Positions 11,309-23,179 of a stretch of DNA of 64,000 nucleotides are shown piece by piece. Position 1 is the stretch's first letter; the number at the start of each line of letters is the position of its first letter. The notes below the pieces were generated by a model, which was not told the origin of the DNA, did not search any database, and saw nothing but the letters and a program-made list of their open reading frames with translations. The stretch lies in contig OZ017766.1 of NCBI GenBank assembly GCA_963969345.1, positions 6,758,001 to 6,822,000 on the forward strand, given 5' to 3'. A program made the position numbers and the translations under genes. This stretch comes from Turbatrix aceti. Taxonomy: Eukaryota > Nematoda > Chromadorea > Rhabditida > Panagrolaimidae.

Positions 11309-14300
11309 CTAGGCAGTGAAACGGATAACCTCCAGACGACTGCCCTTGAAGGAGAGCATGTTGTTGACCTTGTGGACGTCCAGCGTCTTGTTTTCCTTGC
11401 GAGGCAGATGGACGGAGAAGTAGTTCTTGAACGCCGTCAGAATGTACGATCCACGCTTGACGAGTTCGCTGGCCTGGTAGACGGGCTCGGGGAGGCCGGT
11501 GGCGCCGTTCGTCAGCTGATGGGAATACGAGAGGGAGTGCAGGAACTTCTCAAGCGCCGGCACGGTAATTCCGCTGTCGTTGTGAACGACCGTAGCCTTT
11601 ACAGGCTTGGCGGTGCCAATGAGGGCGCGTTGGGGGATGATGAAGAACTCGTTGTCCTTGCGAACGATGGACTTGTCAACGACCGTTCCTGAAGCGAAAA
11701 TCCGGGATAACAAAAAAAATAATTAAATATTAAAAAAAATTAACAATCAAGTTTTTTTGGATAAATTTAGATTTAAAAAATTGTTAACCAAAAAAATGTT
11801 TTTTGCGACATTTTTTTCGAACAAACTTTTTTTACATATTTATTCCTCTTTTTTGATAAATATTTTTTTAATTTTTTCGGAAAAAATGAGTAAAAAATTT
11901 GTTTTTACAAACATTTTTTTTTCTAAAAAAGTTTTTTCGAAATTTTTTTTACATTTAAAAAAAACTGAATCAAGTTTTTTTCAAACAAAAAGTTTTACAT
12001 ACTTTTCGAACATTTACATTTTTCAGATGAAATTAAAAAAAATTTCGAAAAAAATGTCAAATTATTTTTCGAATAATTTTTTTTACAAACATCTTTTTTT
12101 TTTTAAAAAAACTGTTTTTTTTACATTTTAAAAAAAAATTTTTTTTTTTTTCGAATATTTTTTTTTCACAAAAAAAATTCAAATTAAAAAAAACATACCG
12201 CTGATCGGGTTCTTGAACTGATCGCCAAAGATGCGAGAAGTGTGACGCTTGGTCACAACGACAGCGACAATCTTCGGCTTGTAGTTCTTGTCGACAAGCT
12301 GGCAGCCACGAAGGAGAGCGGGGACTTCGTGATCGGCAAAATCCTTGTACGCATACGAGCTGATGCCATCGCGCAGGACAATGATCGTCTTCGGGCGAGC
12401 GTGAGCGGGGCGATTCTTTCCCAGCAGGAGAAGCATGTGCTTCATCTGTTCGGTCAGAATTTCGGCAGGGATCGTCTCGCTGAACGTCTCGCCGTCTTCT
12501 TCCTGGTAACGGTAGTTGCCGACAAAGAGATTCGGGTTGGCAGAATAGTTGCCGACAAAACCAATGACAGCCGGCGTGTACGAACGAACGGGCTCATTCA
12601 TGCCGGGGACCTTGAGGACTTCGTCGAGGCGTCCACGAGCGGCCTGGTAGGAGACGACAAAGGTTCCGGCTTCGAGGGCCAGGGGTTTGCTAAACAAAAA
12701 AAAAATTTTAGAAAAAATTACAAAAAAACCGGGTTTTCTAATTTTGATTTTTTTAACTCGTGCAGAACAAAAATCGCCAGCAAAATTAAAAAATTGCTAA
12801 ATTTCGGGAAAAAATCCAAATGCAAAGTTTTTTGGTGATTTTTAGGCATAAATTGATTTAAAAAAAAATTCGAAAGCGAATGCAAATAACAAAAAAAATT
12901 TGAAAACCTTGTTTGTTTTTTTTTGTTTTTGGATTTTTCTAAAAAGAAAAAAACACGAAAAAAAACTTTTTTTTAGTGTTCTTTCAAAATTTTTTTTTGA
13001 TTTTAGGAAATTTCGTGCGCTCGTTTTTCCGATTTTGGAAAAAAAATTTTTGCGTTTTTTTTCGTTTTTGGATTTTTCTGAACCAAAAAAAAACACTAAA
13101 AAATACGAAAAAAAAATTTTTTTAGTGTTTTTTCAATATATTTTTTTCTATTTAAAAAAATTTCGTGCGCTCATTTCTCCAATTTTAGAAAGATTTTTTG
13201 TGGGCTTCTTTTTTTACGCTTTAGCGATTTTTTTGCTTTTTTTACGCTTTTGCTATCAAAAAAAAACCAAAAAAACTTACGCTTCGCCTTCAAACTGGGG
13301 AACAAAGTTGAGTCCTCCGTTTTTGAGGTTCATCTTGTTGAGAATGTTGTCCGCGGTATTGGCACTGCGGCCATCGGCGACCTTGCGGACCGTGAAGGCA
13401 TCGAGTTGCTGAACGACAATCTTGTACTTCGGTTCGATGAGTTTGACGAGTCCATGGCTGTTGGAGTGGGAGCGCTTATTTTCAATGTACAAAATGTACG
13501 AGATATTCTTGAGCGTTCCAATCTTGACAAAAGCCCCGGTAGCAAAGTTTCGGGGATCAATTTCCTGAACCATGGTGGGATTGGGCAGTGTGAAACCGCG
13601 GAGTTTGCCACGATCTGCGAGATTGCGGAGGAACCCAGTGATTTGTTCGGGGGTCGTTTCACGGGTGTGAAGAAGGACCCAGGAGCCCATGCGGGCGGGT
13701 TGAGCAAAGTTTCCTCGGGGACTGAAGGTCGCGTTGTCCGCAGCACGGGAGACGTTGCGTCCGACGCTGACATTCGGGCGGTAGATATCAGCTGCGACAT
13801 CGACCTTCGCAAAGTTGGTATTAACCGTGATGCCGAAAGCCTTGAGAATGGGATTCGATGGCGTCAGGTTGAGAGAACGCAGAATCTTGACAATTTCCTG
13901 GTGACGAACTTCGGGCTTGACGACATTGCGCGCATGAAGGTCGGGAAGAGCGGTGTGGGAGTCGAGCATTTCGAGACGCTCGTTGCGAACTTTTTGATAC
14001 GGACGAACCATGAGCACCTCCGGCGGGAAGAGGCCGGCATTGTTGGGATGAACGTTGATGAGTTTGGAATTGTTGTTGACAGCAATGTTGTAGACATCTC
14101 TGTAGTACTTCGCAACCGTGCACTGCTGAGTCGTGCCATCGGGTTTGCCGAGATCAAAGGTACACGTACCAGCCGTCGTACCGGGATTGGTTTTGTCAAA
14201 TTTCAGTACGCGGTGGGGATGGTACGTTGGCGCAACGAGGACACGTCCGATAAACTTGTCAGCATTTCTGCCGACACGACGCTGGATCTCCAGAATGGAC

Positions 14301-15624
14301 AGGTTCGAGTAGAACGCCGAGCAGCGGACTAAAAAAAAGAAAAAACCGGTAAAAACAGGCAAAACGAATGAAAAAAACAATTCAAAGGTAAAAACGCAAA
14401 AACGATAGCAAAAAGTTACTTACAGTCGATTTCCACAGCAATGTGGGTCTCCTTGCCAACGGCAATCTGGGGAAACGACTTGGTGTAGCCAATGCGGTAC
14501 TCGTAGCCGTGCTCGGTTTTCTCAACATTTTTGTTGCTGTAGAGAAAGCCTTTGCCCTGGACGAAGAACTCGTCACTGAAAAAAATGATCGTTCAGAATG
14601 AAACTCGAAAATTTCCAAAATCCGATCCGAAAAACCGAAAATTTAGGTACACATCTCAAAAATTAATTTTTTTTGCCCAAAAAAATCAAAAATTTGAATA
14701 TACATATCGCCTCTTTGAACGATTTTTTTGACAAAAATACAACTTTATTTTGGGAGTTGAAAACCAAAACTTTCGGAAAACCTCCTGAAAACCCGAATTT
14801 TACGGTACTTGACTCAAAACCCGAAAATATGGGTAACACGACCCTAGAATTGGAAATTTCGGGTTTTTAATCAAAAAAATCCGTTTTTTTGCGCCCAAAA
14901 AAAATTTTACTCTATTTAGGCCTAAATTTGTGAATGCAGTTTTTTTGAAACATTTTTTTCCTTTTTTCATGGCTTTTAGGCCAAAAAATCGGCATTTTGC
15001 GAAAATTTTGCCAGCACTGTTCAAAACCCCAAACGAACCGATCAAGACCGTCCTGGTCAATGAGAAGGGCCAAAAACTGACGAATCAGCGAGAGCGAAGC
15101 CTCGTCGATGTTGGTGAAGTCCCGGACGAGCTTGATCTCATATCGCTCAGCGGGTGCGAGGACAACCTCGACCGGGCGACGGATAGCATTCACGAGAACC
15201 CCGGTGAATTCTTCAACCTCAACCTGCTGGCTGAGAGTTCCGATGCGCTTGTTGACAAACGCAATGGCACATCCATCGTAGACGTAGGCCGCTTCCGCGA
15301 ACTTCTCCGAGCGCTGGGCAACAAGGCGAAGCAGAGCGCGGCAGTACGTCTTGTCCTGGGCGTTTGAGCTGAACAAAGAGCGTAAATGCGTGCAAAAAAA
15401 GAGAAAAAAAACTAACTTTTCCTTGTTGAGAGGAATTTTCTTTCCGTCCTTGCAAATGATATTCACGATAACATCGTACATGAAGACAGAAGCCTCATTT
15501 TTCGGGAAGCCGATCGAGAACGAGTTGGCAAAGGCAGATGGCATCACGAACTGAAAAAATGGGAGAAATGAAAAAAAAAGCGTAAAAGAAAGGGAAACAA
15601 AAAAACACGACTAACGTGTGTCAT
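11309..15624 (-). CDS. Argonaute protein, probably slicer-inactive, full copy
   Basis: Argonautes bind small RNAs and direct silencing. Exons (minus) are 15624-15616, 15550-15417, 15368-15039, 14575-14424, 14328-13281, 12689-12199 and 11688-11309. They total 2544 bases, 847 residues, a normal Argonaute length. The N domain is about 1-160, linker 160-210, PAZ and L2 about 210-390, MID about 400-545 and PIWI about 545-847. In MID, Lys, Gln and Lys of the 5'-phosphate pocket seem kept (LVK, VVQQ, NLKNGG), while the tyrosine position reads His. In PIWI the second Asp is present (LRDGISS) and a Glu aligns with the glutamate finger (GETFSE). The first Asp position reads VVSYQAARG and the final His position reads TAKPVKATVV, so two of four catalytic residues appear lost. 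The start is inferred: a three-codon first exon (MTH) with a GTTAGT donor. The next Met, in exon 2, is the alternative. Confidence 0.85.
11745..15479. repeat. Segmental duplication, copy 2
   Basis: This is the counterpart of 1-3846. It carries the same exons and introns. The unique flank starts after 15479, where the first part of Argonaute exon 2 and exon 1 continue. Since this copy is the complete gene, it is more likely to be the source. Confidence 0.95.
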
Positions 15625-16671
15625 CAGTGAAGCAAAAAAGGAGAGACAAACGCGACAATCGAAGAAAAGGGTAAAAACAATACAATGACCGTTGAAGGCG
15701 AAGAGAAAAAAAAATACGACGACCTATCGCGATCGAGGCTCACCCGACTGACCAAAAAATGAGAAAAAAACAAATGATGATGAGACCAAAAAATGCGCAC
15801 GTCGTCCGCGTGGGAACGAACGCGCGCGTTTGTTTTGTTGTTTTTTTTCTGGAATTTCGCGGCGGCGGCGGCGACAGTGGCAGCGCCGGCAGTTTGCGGC
15901 ACATTGAAAACATTCGGAAATCGTCAAAAGATAAATTAAACACACGGAATTTCATTTGTTCCGGTGCAAAAACAACAGCAGCAGCAGCGAACGCCAATTG
16001 CAATGGCGACTACTCACGAGACGCAGCACATAAAACTGATAATCATAGTTTTCCTTCGCTTTTTTCATGCTATCATCGATGTCGAATGATATGAATGTCT
16101 TTCATCGCATCAACGTGTTCGCTTTTTTTTGCGGGGTGTGGAAGGAAGGAAGGAAAGAGAGAATGCCAAAAACACTGCAACACTGCCTGTGTTGCAATAT
16201 TTTGAAGAGTGCAACAAACAAAAAAAATGTGATTTGAGCACGAAAGGGAGAGGAAAAGGACGGTCGACATCGATGTATTGCGTTGTTTTCTTTGACCCTG
16301 ATAACGTTATACAAGCGCTGCGGGAAAACTGAACGTAATACTCCTATCTTTAGGCTAATGTTATCTTATAAGATGTTTACGTTCGTTTTAGGGATACGCG
16401 TAGTTTGGAAGAAGGGAAAGAAGCATTTTTCAGGGCAACACATACATTCGATAAAAACAAAAGGATCTTTGTTTGCTTGAAAATGAGGGGCAGAGGTTAT
16501 GAATGAGCGAATGAATGATAGGTAAAGCGATCGTTTGTTACTTTCTCAGTCAGGTTCGCAAATCGAGCGCAACATGTTCCCGCCCAATTGGTTACGCACA
16601 TATACACAATGGCACAAAGATTAACGGTATGAGAAATCTTTGCACTAACAATGTTGTGTACATAACATGTT

Positions 16672-16770
16672 TTGCAATCGTAAACCAAAATCATCGTAAT
16701 CAGGAATAATATTGTATACACACGAACTACTGTAATCAGGAACGATTACGATTTTTATGGTTTACGATAC
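16672..16770. repeat. Imperfect hairpin
   Basis: The left arm contains AATCGTAAACCAAAATCATC and the right arm GATTTTTATGGTTTACGATA, pairing over about 25 bases around a roughly 40-base loop. It may be a relic of a fold-back element; no coding role. Confidence 0.4.
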
Positions 16771-18648
16771 AGAATTTTGTAACACCTTTTGACAGTTTTC
16801 AGGACGCAACAATCTTAGATAGCACCATTTTTTTCTAAAACAGCATAGCATGTTCGACTGGGCAACAGCAGCCGTCGTCGTTCGCGACGCGTCGCGAATG
16901 GCATACCAAATGCTATACGACACCGATGACCGATCGCGCACCCCACCCCTCCCCTCGACTGCCGCCTTTCTGTCTTCTTTCGCAGAAAGGCGTCAGTTGA
17001 ATAATGTCCATGTACATATTACAAAAGATAATACAATGGACATTATTCATTGACAACTGATGACTTTTCGCATGTCGGATTTTTTACGGTATGCTCACTC
17101 AATGTTTATAACAGAAAAAGCAATAAATTGTAACTCGTCGAGGTTTTGTTTATCTGTTCAATTTTTGGTTTCATGTTTCATGTTTCCTGAATGTTGGATA
17201 GGATATTTCGAATACATTTTGTTGAACCAAATCGTGTCGGAGACAAGATCTTCGGCATCATCATCAGGGAGGGTCCCTCACAATGTATGAACAACGCAAA
17301 AGCAATTTTTTGTGCTTTTTTGGATGATTTTTCGTGTTTAACACAAAATTTTGTTTAAAAGCGAAGGCAAAAAATAATCCGGAAGTATTCTAAAAAAGTA
17401 ATTTTCGTGGTAAGAAACGGCGGACAAATTTTTTTAAAGTTATAAAAAAAATATTAGGAACCCAGTACAAACATTTTGAGACAAAATAAAAAAAATTGTT
17501 ACAAAAAATCGTAAAATTCATAAAAAAAATTACACATACTAAAGAAACAGATTTTTGGGTAAGAAACGGCAGTTATTTTTCAGTAGTTGTAAAAACATTT
17601 TGCGTCATTTTACAAAATGACGTTTTTAAAACAATTTGAACAAATTTCTGAATTAAAATCGCTTTTTTCGTTCGTTTTTTAGAAAATTTAATTTTTCACG
17701 CATGTAGTGTAGTTAGGGGGCTAATTGAGTAATCCGCCGTTCCACAGGTCTGGGCAACATGTATTCCACCTGCGTAACTGGTTTACCTTTTACGACTTCT
17801 CATAGACTGTACTGTACTTCCTACTCCAACGGTAAAATTGGATTTCCCTTGCAATTCAATTTACGTTCACATTCTGTATAAAATAAATACATTGCATAAC
17901 AACAACACAAAATTCTGCAAATTCTGCTTTTGAACGGTGCCGCCCGCCGTCGTTCATTTTTCTCGGTGTTCCTGTTGTTGAAAAGAAATAATTTGCACAC
18001 GGTGCCATACGAGCTTTTTACGGTCTTCGATGTCGAAAAAATGCCGAGAGATTTATCCTCATCCCTTTGTCCAAATGAATGTCAAAATCATTCATTTGGC
18101 CCATGGACCACAAAGCCGATGGAATTTTTTTCGTGTTTTGTTTGTTTTTTGCATCCACACAAACGCGTCACGCTGTCATCGTAATCAGAAATCCACAAAG
18201 TATGGCTTTTGACGCCCTGCAAAGGATTTTCAAATTTCCAAATAAATATTTGCCAAAGCCCGCCAGCGTGGACCGTTAATTACGGAATTAAGCGGCTCCG
18301 TTACTCCGTTACCGACCCTGGAGACCATGGTTAACGACCGACCACGGCCGTGGTCGGCGCTGTTTGCAGGGCACGCTAGATATTATTTTAAAGCAGCCAC
18401 AAAGTGACTTTAGGATACAGTATAACATCGTTGGGGTGGAACATGCCCCTTTACGCTTTGTACCCATCCTACGTCACTATGAATTCATTGTGTGCCAAAG
18501 AGGTTGTCCAACCTCCAAAGATGGAGTCAATTTTGCATCATTCGCTTAGATGTTGGCATTTTGAGCAGTACAAAGTGTCGTAGCTCTCGCTTTCGTTCAG
18601 CAGGTGTATAATACTTTCGCACTTTTGAGTCGGTTCAAAGGTCACATG

Positions 18649-18908
18649 AACGTAAGACTATTTTCGTGGCGAGACAATGAACATTCGTTCCAAAGTCAAT
18701 TGAACGTAAGACGTATTTTCGTTACGAGACCATGGATGTTCAAAGTCAAAGTGAACGTAAGACGTATTTTCGTGGTGAGACCATATACGTTCCAAAGTCA
18801 ATTGAACGTAAAACATATTTTCCCTGCGAGACCCTGAACGTTCAAAGGTCAAATAACCGTAAGACGTATTTTCCTTTCGAGACCATACAAGTTCAAATGA
18901 ACGTAAAC
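18649..18908. repeat. Minisatellite, about five 51-54-bp units
   Basis: Units start AACGTAAGACGTATTTTCG and continue with a variable CGAGACCA segment and GTTCAAAGTCAA. Starts are near 18649, 18703, 18754, 18805 and 18855. The last two units match the 103-bp fragment inserted in Argonaute copy 1 (2997-3099). Confidence 0.9.
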
Positions 18909-19544
18909 AGTGTCAAATTTGATTCATTCTTTCTTTTCCTAATTGGTTCGGACTGGATTTCTCATTATGTCTTTTGACGTAGGACCTAATGGACCCTTTT
19001 TGCACTCCCCCAAGCAAGCAAGCCTGGCACTTGGCACTGGGGCTTCGCTTGCTCCCTGACCGGGATGAGGTGTTGTTGATGTTGCTGTCAGAAAAAAAAT
19101 TGGAAACAAGGTATGTATTTGTGTTCAATTGACACTATTTATTTAGTTAACGGGGTGTGTCATGGAAATTAGTTTCACATCAACGCTTCGGCCGGTACCA
19201 CCACGGTGGCACCGGCACGCGGATGCGAAACGTGCTCTGCTCTGCCCATCACGTATTCAACCTCGTTAATGTTTTTTTTCTGTTTTCTCTTATCTGTACC
19301 CAGACAGGCTTCGGCCTCGGCTGTTGTCGGCTGCGGCTGGGGTATAGGACTCTAATTACGGTCATCTTTCTCTTAAAAAGAAAAAAAAACAAACATGACC
19401 GTTAATTACGATGTGTGATGCTCGGACACCGTAAAATATCGTAAATCCTTTACTATTGTTTTTTTCGCGTCAAGACCACTTTTCTTTTATTTCCAAAATT
19501 TTCAAATCAAATGTGTTTTCAGGGTCCCAGCACGTTCGTACGCC

Positions 19545-20523
19545 ATGCATTCCGTCGTCATGTCATGGACAACGATGATCTTCCTGACTGCCCTGCTGTC
19601 AGCTGCTTTCGGTGGCACCTGGCTGTCATTCAGTAGGTCAGAGATCCATAGGGCAATTGACAGGGTGAACAATTTTCAGATCAGAAAACAGGCGGCATGG
19701 ATCAGGGCATTGTGCCTTTTCCACGCGCTGCTGACGTTCGCGGTACCGACATCATGAGCCTCATTGAGAGGTGCAACGATCATCTGGTAGGCTAACAGGG
19801 AGAATAGAAAATTTTTCATGAAATTTAGCCAAACGGTAGCTTTTACGATAAATACGTTTTACTGTGAAATGTAGCTGCCTGAGGCATGATCTGGCAGAGT
19901 TACGGTTGCCGGAAATCGCGTTTTTGCCATTTTCAACGATTTTTTGCACGTTGTAGTTAAAAAACTACGAGATTTTCAAAGCAAGGGTACATATTGATTG
20001 ACGTGATTTTTGACGGAGAATCCGAGAAAAATATAAAACTATAGGGTTATCACTTTGAAAAATACCGAAAATCGCATTTCAAAAAGTGTCACACTTGCAA
20101 CAGTTGTTTCGGCATTTTTCAAGGTGATAACCCTATATTTTTATATTTTTCTCAGATTCTCCATCAAAAATCACGTCGATCAATTCGTACCCTAGCTTTG
20201 AAAATGCCGTAGTTTTTAGCTAAAACGTGCCAAAGATTGTCAAAAATGACAAAAACGGGATTTCCGACAATCGTAACTTTGGCATACCACGCCTCAGGCA
20301 GCTAAATTTTACAGTAAAAACTTTTCATTGTAAAAGCTACCTTTTGGCACACTTTCATGAAAATTTTACGCTAGTACATTTCTGATTACGCACAATAAAT
20401 TTTACCTCATTTCAGTCCAACAAACGCGCCTTCGACGGTCCATTCACGAGGACAGAGCGCAAGGATGCCGATGAGATGTGTCGTTCCGTGCTTGAGCTCA
20501 TGTCTCGGCGCAGAAGACGCTGA
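19545..20523 (+). CDS. Small secreted protein, novel, three exons
   Basis: Exons 19545-19632, 19680-19786 and 20416-20523 join in frame to 100 residues. The start gives a hydrophobic leader (TTMIFLTALLSAAFGG), so the product is probably secreted. The mature part is short and charged with two cysteines (IERCNDHL and DEMCRSVL), contains a KR pair (SNKRAF) and ends in a run of five arginines. Intron 2 consists almost wholly of a fold-back element (19807-20367), which splits the gene so that no long ORF is visible. Codon use in exons 2 and 3 is GC-rich at third positions, unlike the flanks. I recognise no family. It could be a peptide precursor or a small Cys-bridged effector. An alternative start is the Met five codons downstream. 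The 5' end follows an acceptor-like GTGTTTTCAG. Confidence 0.6.
19807..20367. mobile_element. Fold-back element family F, copy 3
   Basis: This is the clearest copy. The outer ends GAAAATTTTTCATGAAATTT (left) and ATGAAAATTTT (right) are inverted, followed inward by GGTAGCTTTTAC and GTAAAAGCTACC, then AGCTGCCTGAGGC and GCCTCAGGCAGCT, then the TTCTCCATCAAAAATCACG arms. Total about 560 bp with no ORF. Confidence 0.85.
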
Positions 20524-21130
20524 TATTCTGATGCCGACGACTCTGACTCCGACTTCGGACCCACCCTGTGCACCGAAACGTAATGTAATCGGTTCCGCTA
20601 CAACTGTCCACCAATCAGTCTCGCTCCAAATCACAACAATTCTACGCCGCCACCCACCGTCCGTGTCCTGTCCTCTCTTTTCCCCGCGTTGAACAAAAAA
20701 ATTGGTTTTCCCACGTTAGTTTTCGGATTCTCGAGACGAGCTTGTCGTCCATCATCAAACAAACAAACAAACGTTCCTACGTCCTACGTTTTCTATTTTC
20801 TGTGAAACAAAGAATCACCGGCTGTTGTTTTTTCGAATGAATAGTTGATTGACCGTATAAGAAAGAAGACAGGAAGAAAAAATTAAGAATTCGCTTTGAG
20901 AGGTCGTTAAACGGCGCCAAATGGCCTAAAAGATGCGCCGCGTCGAAAACGCTTTTTTGTAACGAGTTCTCAAAAAATATATACTTTGATCCAATCTCGC
21001 GGGTGTTATACGACTTTTTATCCAACTTACATGACCAAACAGACGAAAACAGTCCGGAAGCAATGTGTAAGTCGGGGAAAATCAATCATCTAGAATCTTC
21101 GACAACGTCGAATGCCATGGACGATGGCAT

Positions 21131-21403
21131 TTAGCTGTCGTTGGCGTAGTCGGCGGGGTTCTTACGGTTGGACTCGTGGTTAGCCTTGATGGCCCAGTCG
21201 TAGACGAGGTACGAAGTCACCGCGGGGGGCACGTAGTAGAACCAGTCACGCCACACGTATTCGCGGAAGACGCGGACAATGGCCTGGTCGAAGAATCCCT
21301 TGAAGGCCTTCTGCTCGTTTGGCGAGATGGCAAAACGGTATTCACCGTAGGTTTTGCCGAGGTTGCCAAAGTGCTTGCCAAGAGCGATCGCTGACGTGCG
21401 CAT
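21131..21403 (-). CDS. UQCRQ: Cytochrome bc1 complex subunit 8 (QCR8/UQCRQ)
   Basis: A single exon of 90 residues; the family is usually about 80-95. The N-terminus GKHFGNLGKTYGEYRFAISP matches the matrix-side segment seen in UQCRQ, the middle (FREYVWRDWFYYVPPAVTSYLVYDWA) is the single membrane helix, and the C-terminus KNPADYANDS matches the conserved family end. It is a supernumerary subunit of respiratory complex III in the mitochondrial inner membrane. The ATG lies 9 bases after a good acceptor (TTTTCCAG at about 21412). Since NDUFA7 ends 217 bases upstream on the same strand, this looks like a downstream operon gene processed by trans-splicing. Confidence 0.9.
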   Translation of the reverse strand: MRTSAIALGKHFGNLGKTYGEYRFAISPNEQKAFKGFFDQAIVRVFREYVWRDWFYYVPPAVTSYLVYDWAIKANHESNRKNPADYANDS

Positions 21404-21619
21404 CCTGTTCGGCTGGAAAAAAAAGGGTCAAAACTGCCAAATTCGATCAAAAAATACCAAAAAAAAGTCAAAAAAAAAAGTTCAAATACAAATCCAAGGT
21501 CATCAAAAACCTTTCAAATTTCCGAAATTTTCAACAATTGCACACGTTTTTCTTTTTTCTGTATCGCCTAATTCGTTACACACAATAGTATAAAGCATAG
21601 ATCCGCCCGGGGACGCAAC

Positions 21620-22628
21620 TCAGTGGAGCTTGATGTACTTGTCAAACTTCTGGGCGGCAGCCAGACTGATATCCGTCCGCTGGCTTTCCTGCTCTTCAGC
21701 GAGATTGCGCGTCCACTCGATGCCAAAACCGGGAGTTGGCGCTTTCAGACCAAAGTTTTCCTTGGGTCCAATGTTCGCGCCCAGAACAGCTTTCCTAAAA
21801 AAATTATTGTATTCAATTTTTGAAGTTAAATCTATTTTGGAAAATATGTTTTTGATCAATTTTAGAAAATATGGCAATTTTGAAGCCCGTGACGGGTCAG
21901 AAAACCCAAGAAAGCCCCAAAAAACGACAAAAAATATCGTTTTAGGAAAAAAGTATCGTAAAAATTAGGAACCGTAAAAAAAGTAACAAAATTCAAGCAA
22001 AAACTGTTACTTCTGTGTCAATAGTCTCGCAACGAAAATTCCAAAACAATCGTTACTTTCTTATCACTCTTTTTCGGAATTTTAGGTTTTTTGACTCGTT
22101 TTCCGTTTTTTTTATTATTCTTTTTTAGAATAAATTATTTTTTAACCAAAAATGACTAAAAAAGCATTTCTAGTTTATACACGCTCGAAAAAACCGAACC
22201 AAAATTCAAAATTCAACCCCAAAAGTCAGACAAAACCCCAAAAATAGAAATATCTAATAAAAAACCCACTCAACAGGCTGGTTGTTGACGTCAGCAAAAG
22301 TGCCGGGAGCGTGCTCCTGAGCAGCGTGGTAAAGCTTCGGCGGGGGCAGGACAGCGCGACGGGCATCGCGATCCAGGTAATAGTTGGCAGCAAGTTTGTG
22401 ATGAACGCCACCCGGAAGACTCGGAAGAGGAGGAGAGCGCGTGGATTGGTTGTTGGCGAAGCGGAGAGGCTCGTTGTAGACAGCCTGGCCATCGGAACCC
22501 GGAAGACCGGGTGGCGGCGTCTTCGGCACGCGATAGACCGCCAACAGACGGTTCCTGATCCACGCCATGATCGGCGTCGAGTGTCGATTCACGACCGTAG
22601 CCGGGGCAATCTTTTTGACCACCGTCAT
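21620..22628 (-). CDS. NDUFA7: NADH dehydrogenase alpha subcomplex subunit 7 (NDUFA7/B14.5a)
   Basis: Exons 22628-22270 and 21794-21620 give 177 residues. The diagnostic stretch is LPGGVHHKLAANYYLDRDAR followed by PPPKLYHAA, matching the family's HKL-NYY-RD-RR pattern. The upstream part AWIRNRLLAVY resembles the family N-terminus, so the start could be the Met of MAWIRN rather than MTVVKK. The C-terminus is longer than in vertebrates, as in other invertebrates. It is an accessory subunit of mitochondrial complex I. The ATG sits 2 bases behind the acceptor TTTGCAG, so a 5'-UTR intron or spliced leader is likely. It appears to be the first gene of an operon with QCR8. Confidence 0.85.
21880..22120. 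repeat. GTAAC palindromic family G, copy in NDUFA7 intron
   Basis: It contains AAAAAGTAACAAAATTC, CTGTTACTTCTGTGTCA and TCGCAACGAAAATTCCAAAA, the half-element seen repeatedly in the next 5 kb. Confidence 0.7.
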
Positions 22629-23179
22629 GCCTGCAAAGAAATAAAAAAAATTGTCAGTTCAGGGAATTATAAAAATCCAATCCGCGACACCGCTGGCTTG
22701 TTGTACACGCACCCGTGACAATTGTATAATCCCCAAAAAAGGTGATATACAATTTCTAATGCCAGAGATACAAAAACAGACGTAAACAATCAGCGAAAAA
22801 CAAAGATTAGATGCCGGATGAAAAAAATAAAAAAACCAAGCGTTCAACTTCACGTCGTGCGATTTTCGTGCCGAGACATTTGAGAACGCACGCATCAACC
22901 CCCGTGGTTTTTTTTGCGCTGCAGTTTTTTCTGATCGTTGAGGAATCTCGCTTTTTTACAAAAAACTTATCTGAATTTTTTGAGGATAAGTTGACATTTT
23001 TTATTTCTGCTTTGAGTATTATTTTTGTTGATATGGCATCTTGGAACTAAAAATGGCGATTTTGGAGAATTTTCTGGACTTTTTTTAAACTGACGTAACT
23101 GAAATTTCTGTTCGAAGTGTACCTCGCGCGGAATTTTTCCGAAAGAATTTTGTGTTAAAAAATGTTTGTTTTTTTAATT

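Larger units (their letters stand above)
15625..19544. other. Gene-poor region
   Basis: No convincing coding exon was found over 3.9 kb. Contents: a CGG/CAG-rich stretch near 15860-15990, a long hairpin (16672-16770), a second hairpin (16994-17056), scattered short pieces with GTAAGAAACGGC (17410, 17560), a palindromic GACCACGGCCGTGGTC at about 18340, and the minisatellite at 18649-18908. The first few hundred bases presumably hold the Argonaute promoter. Confidence 0.5.

Noticed and set aside
11046..11312. Lys/Asn/Gln-rich ORF downstream of Argonaute
   Set aside because: Compositional A-richness only; no start context or homology visible.
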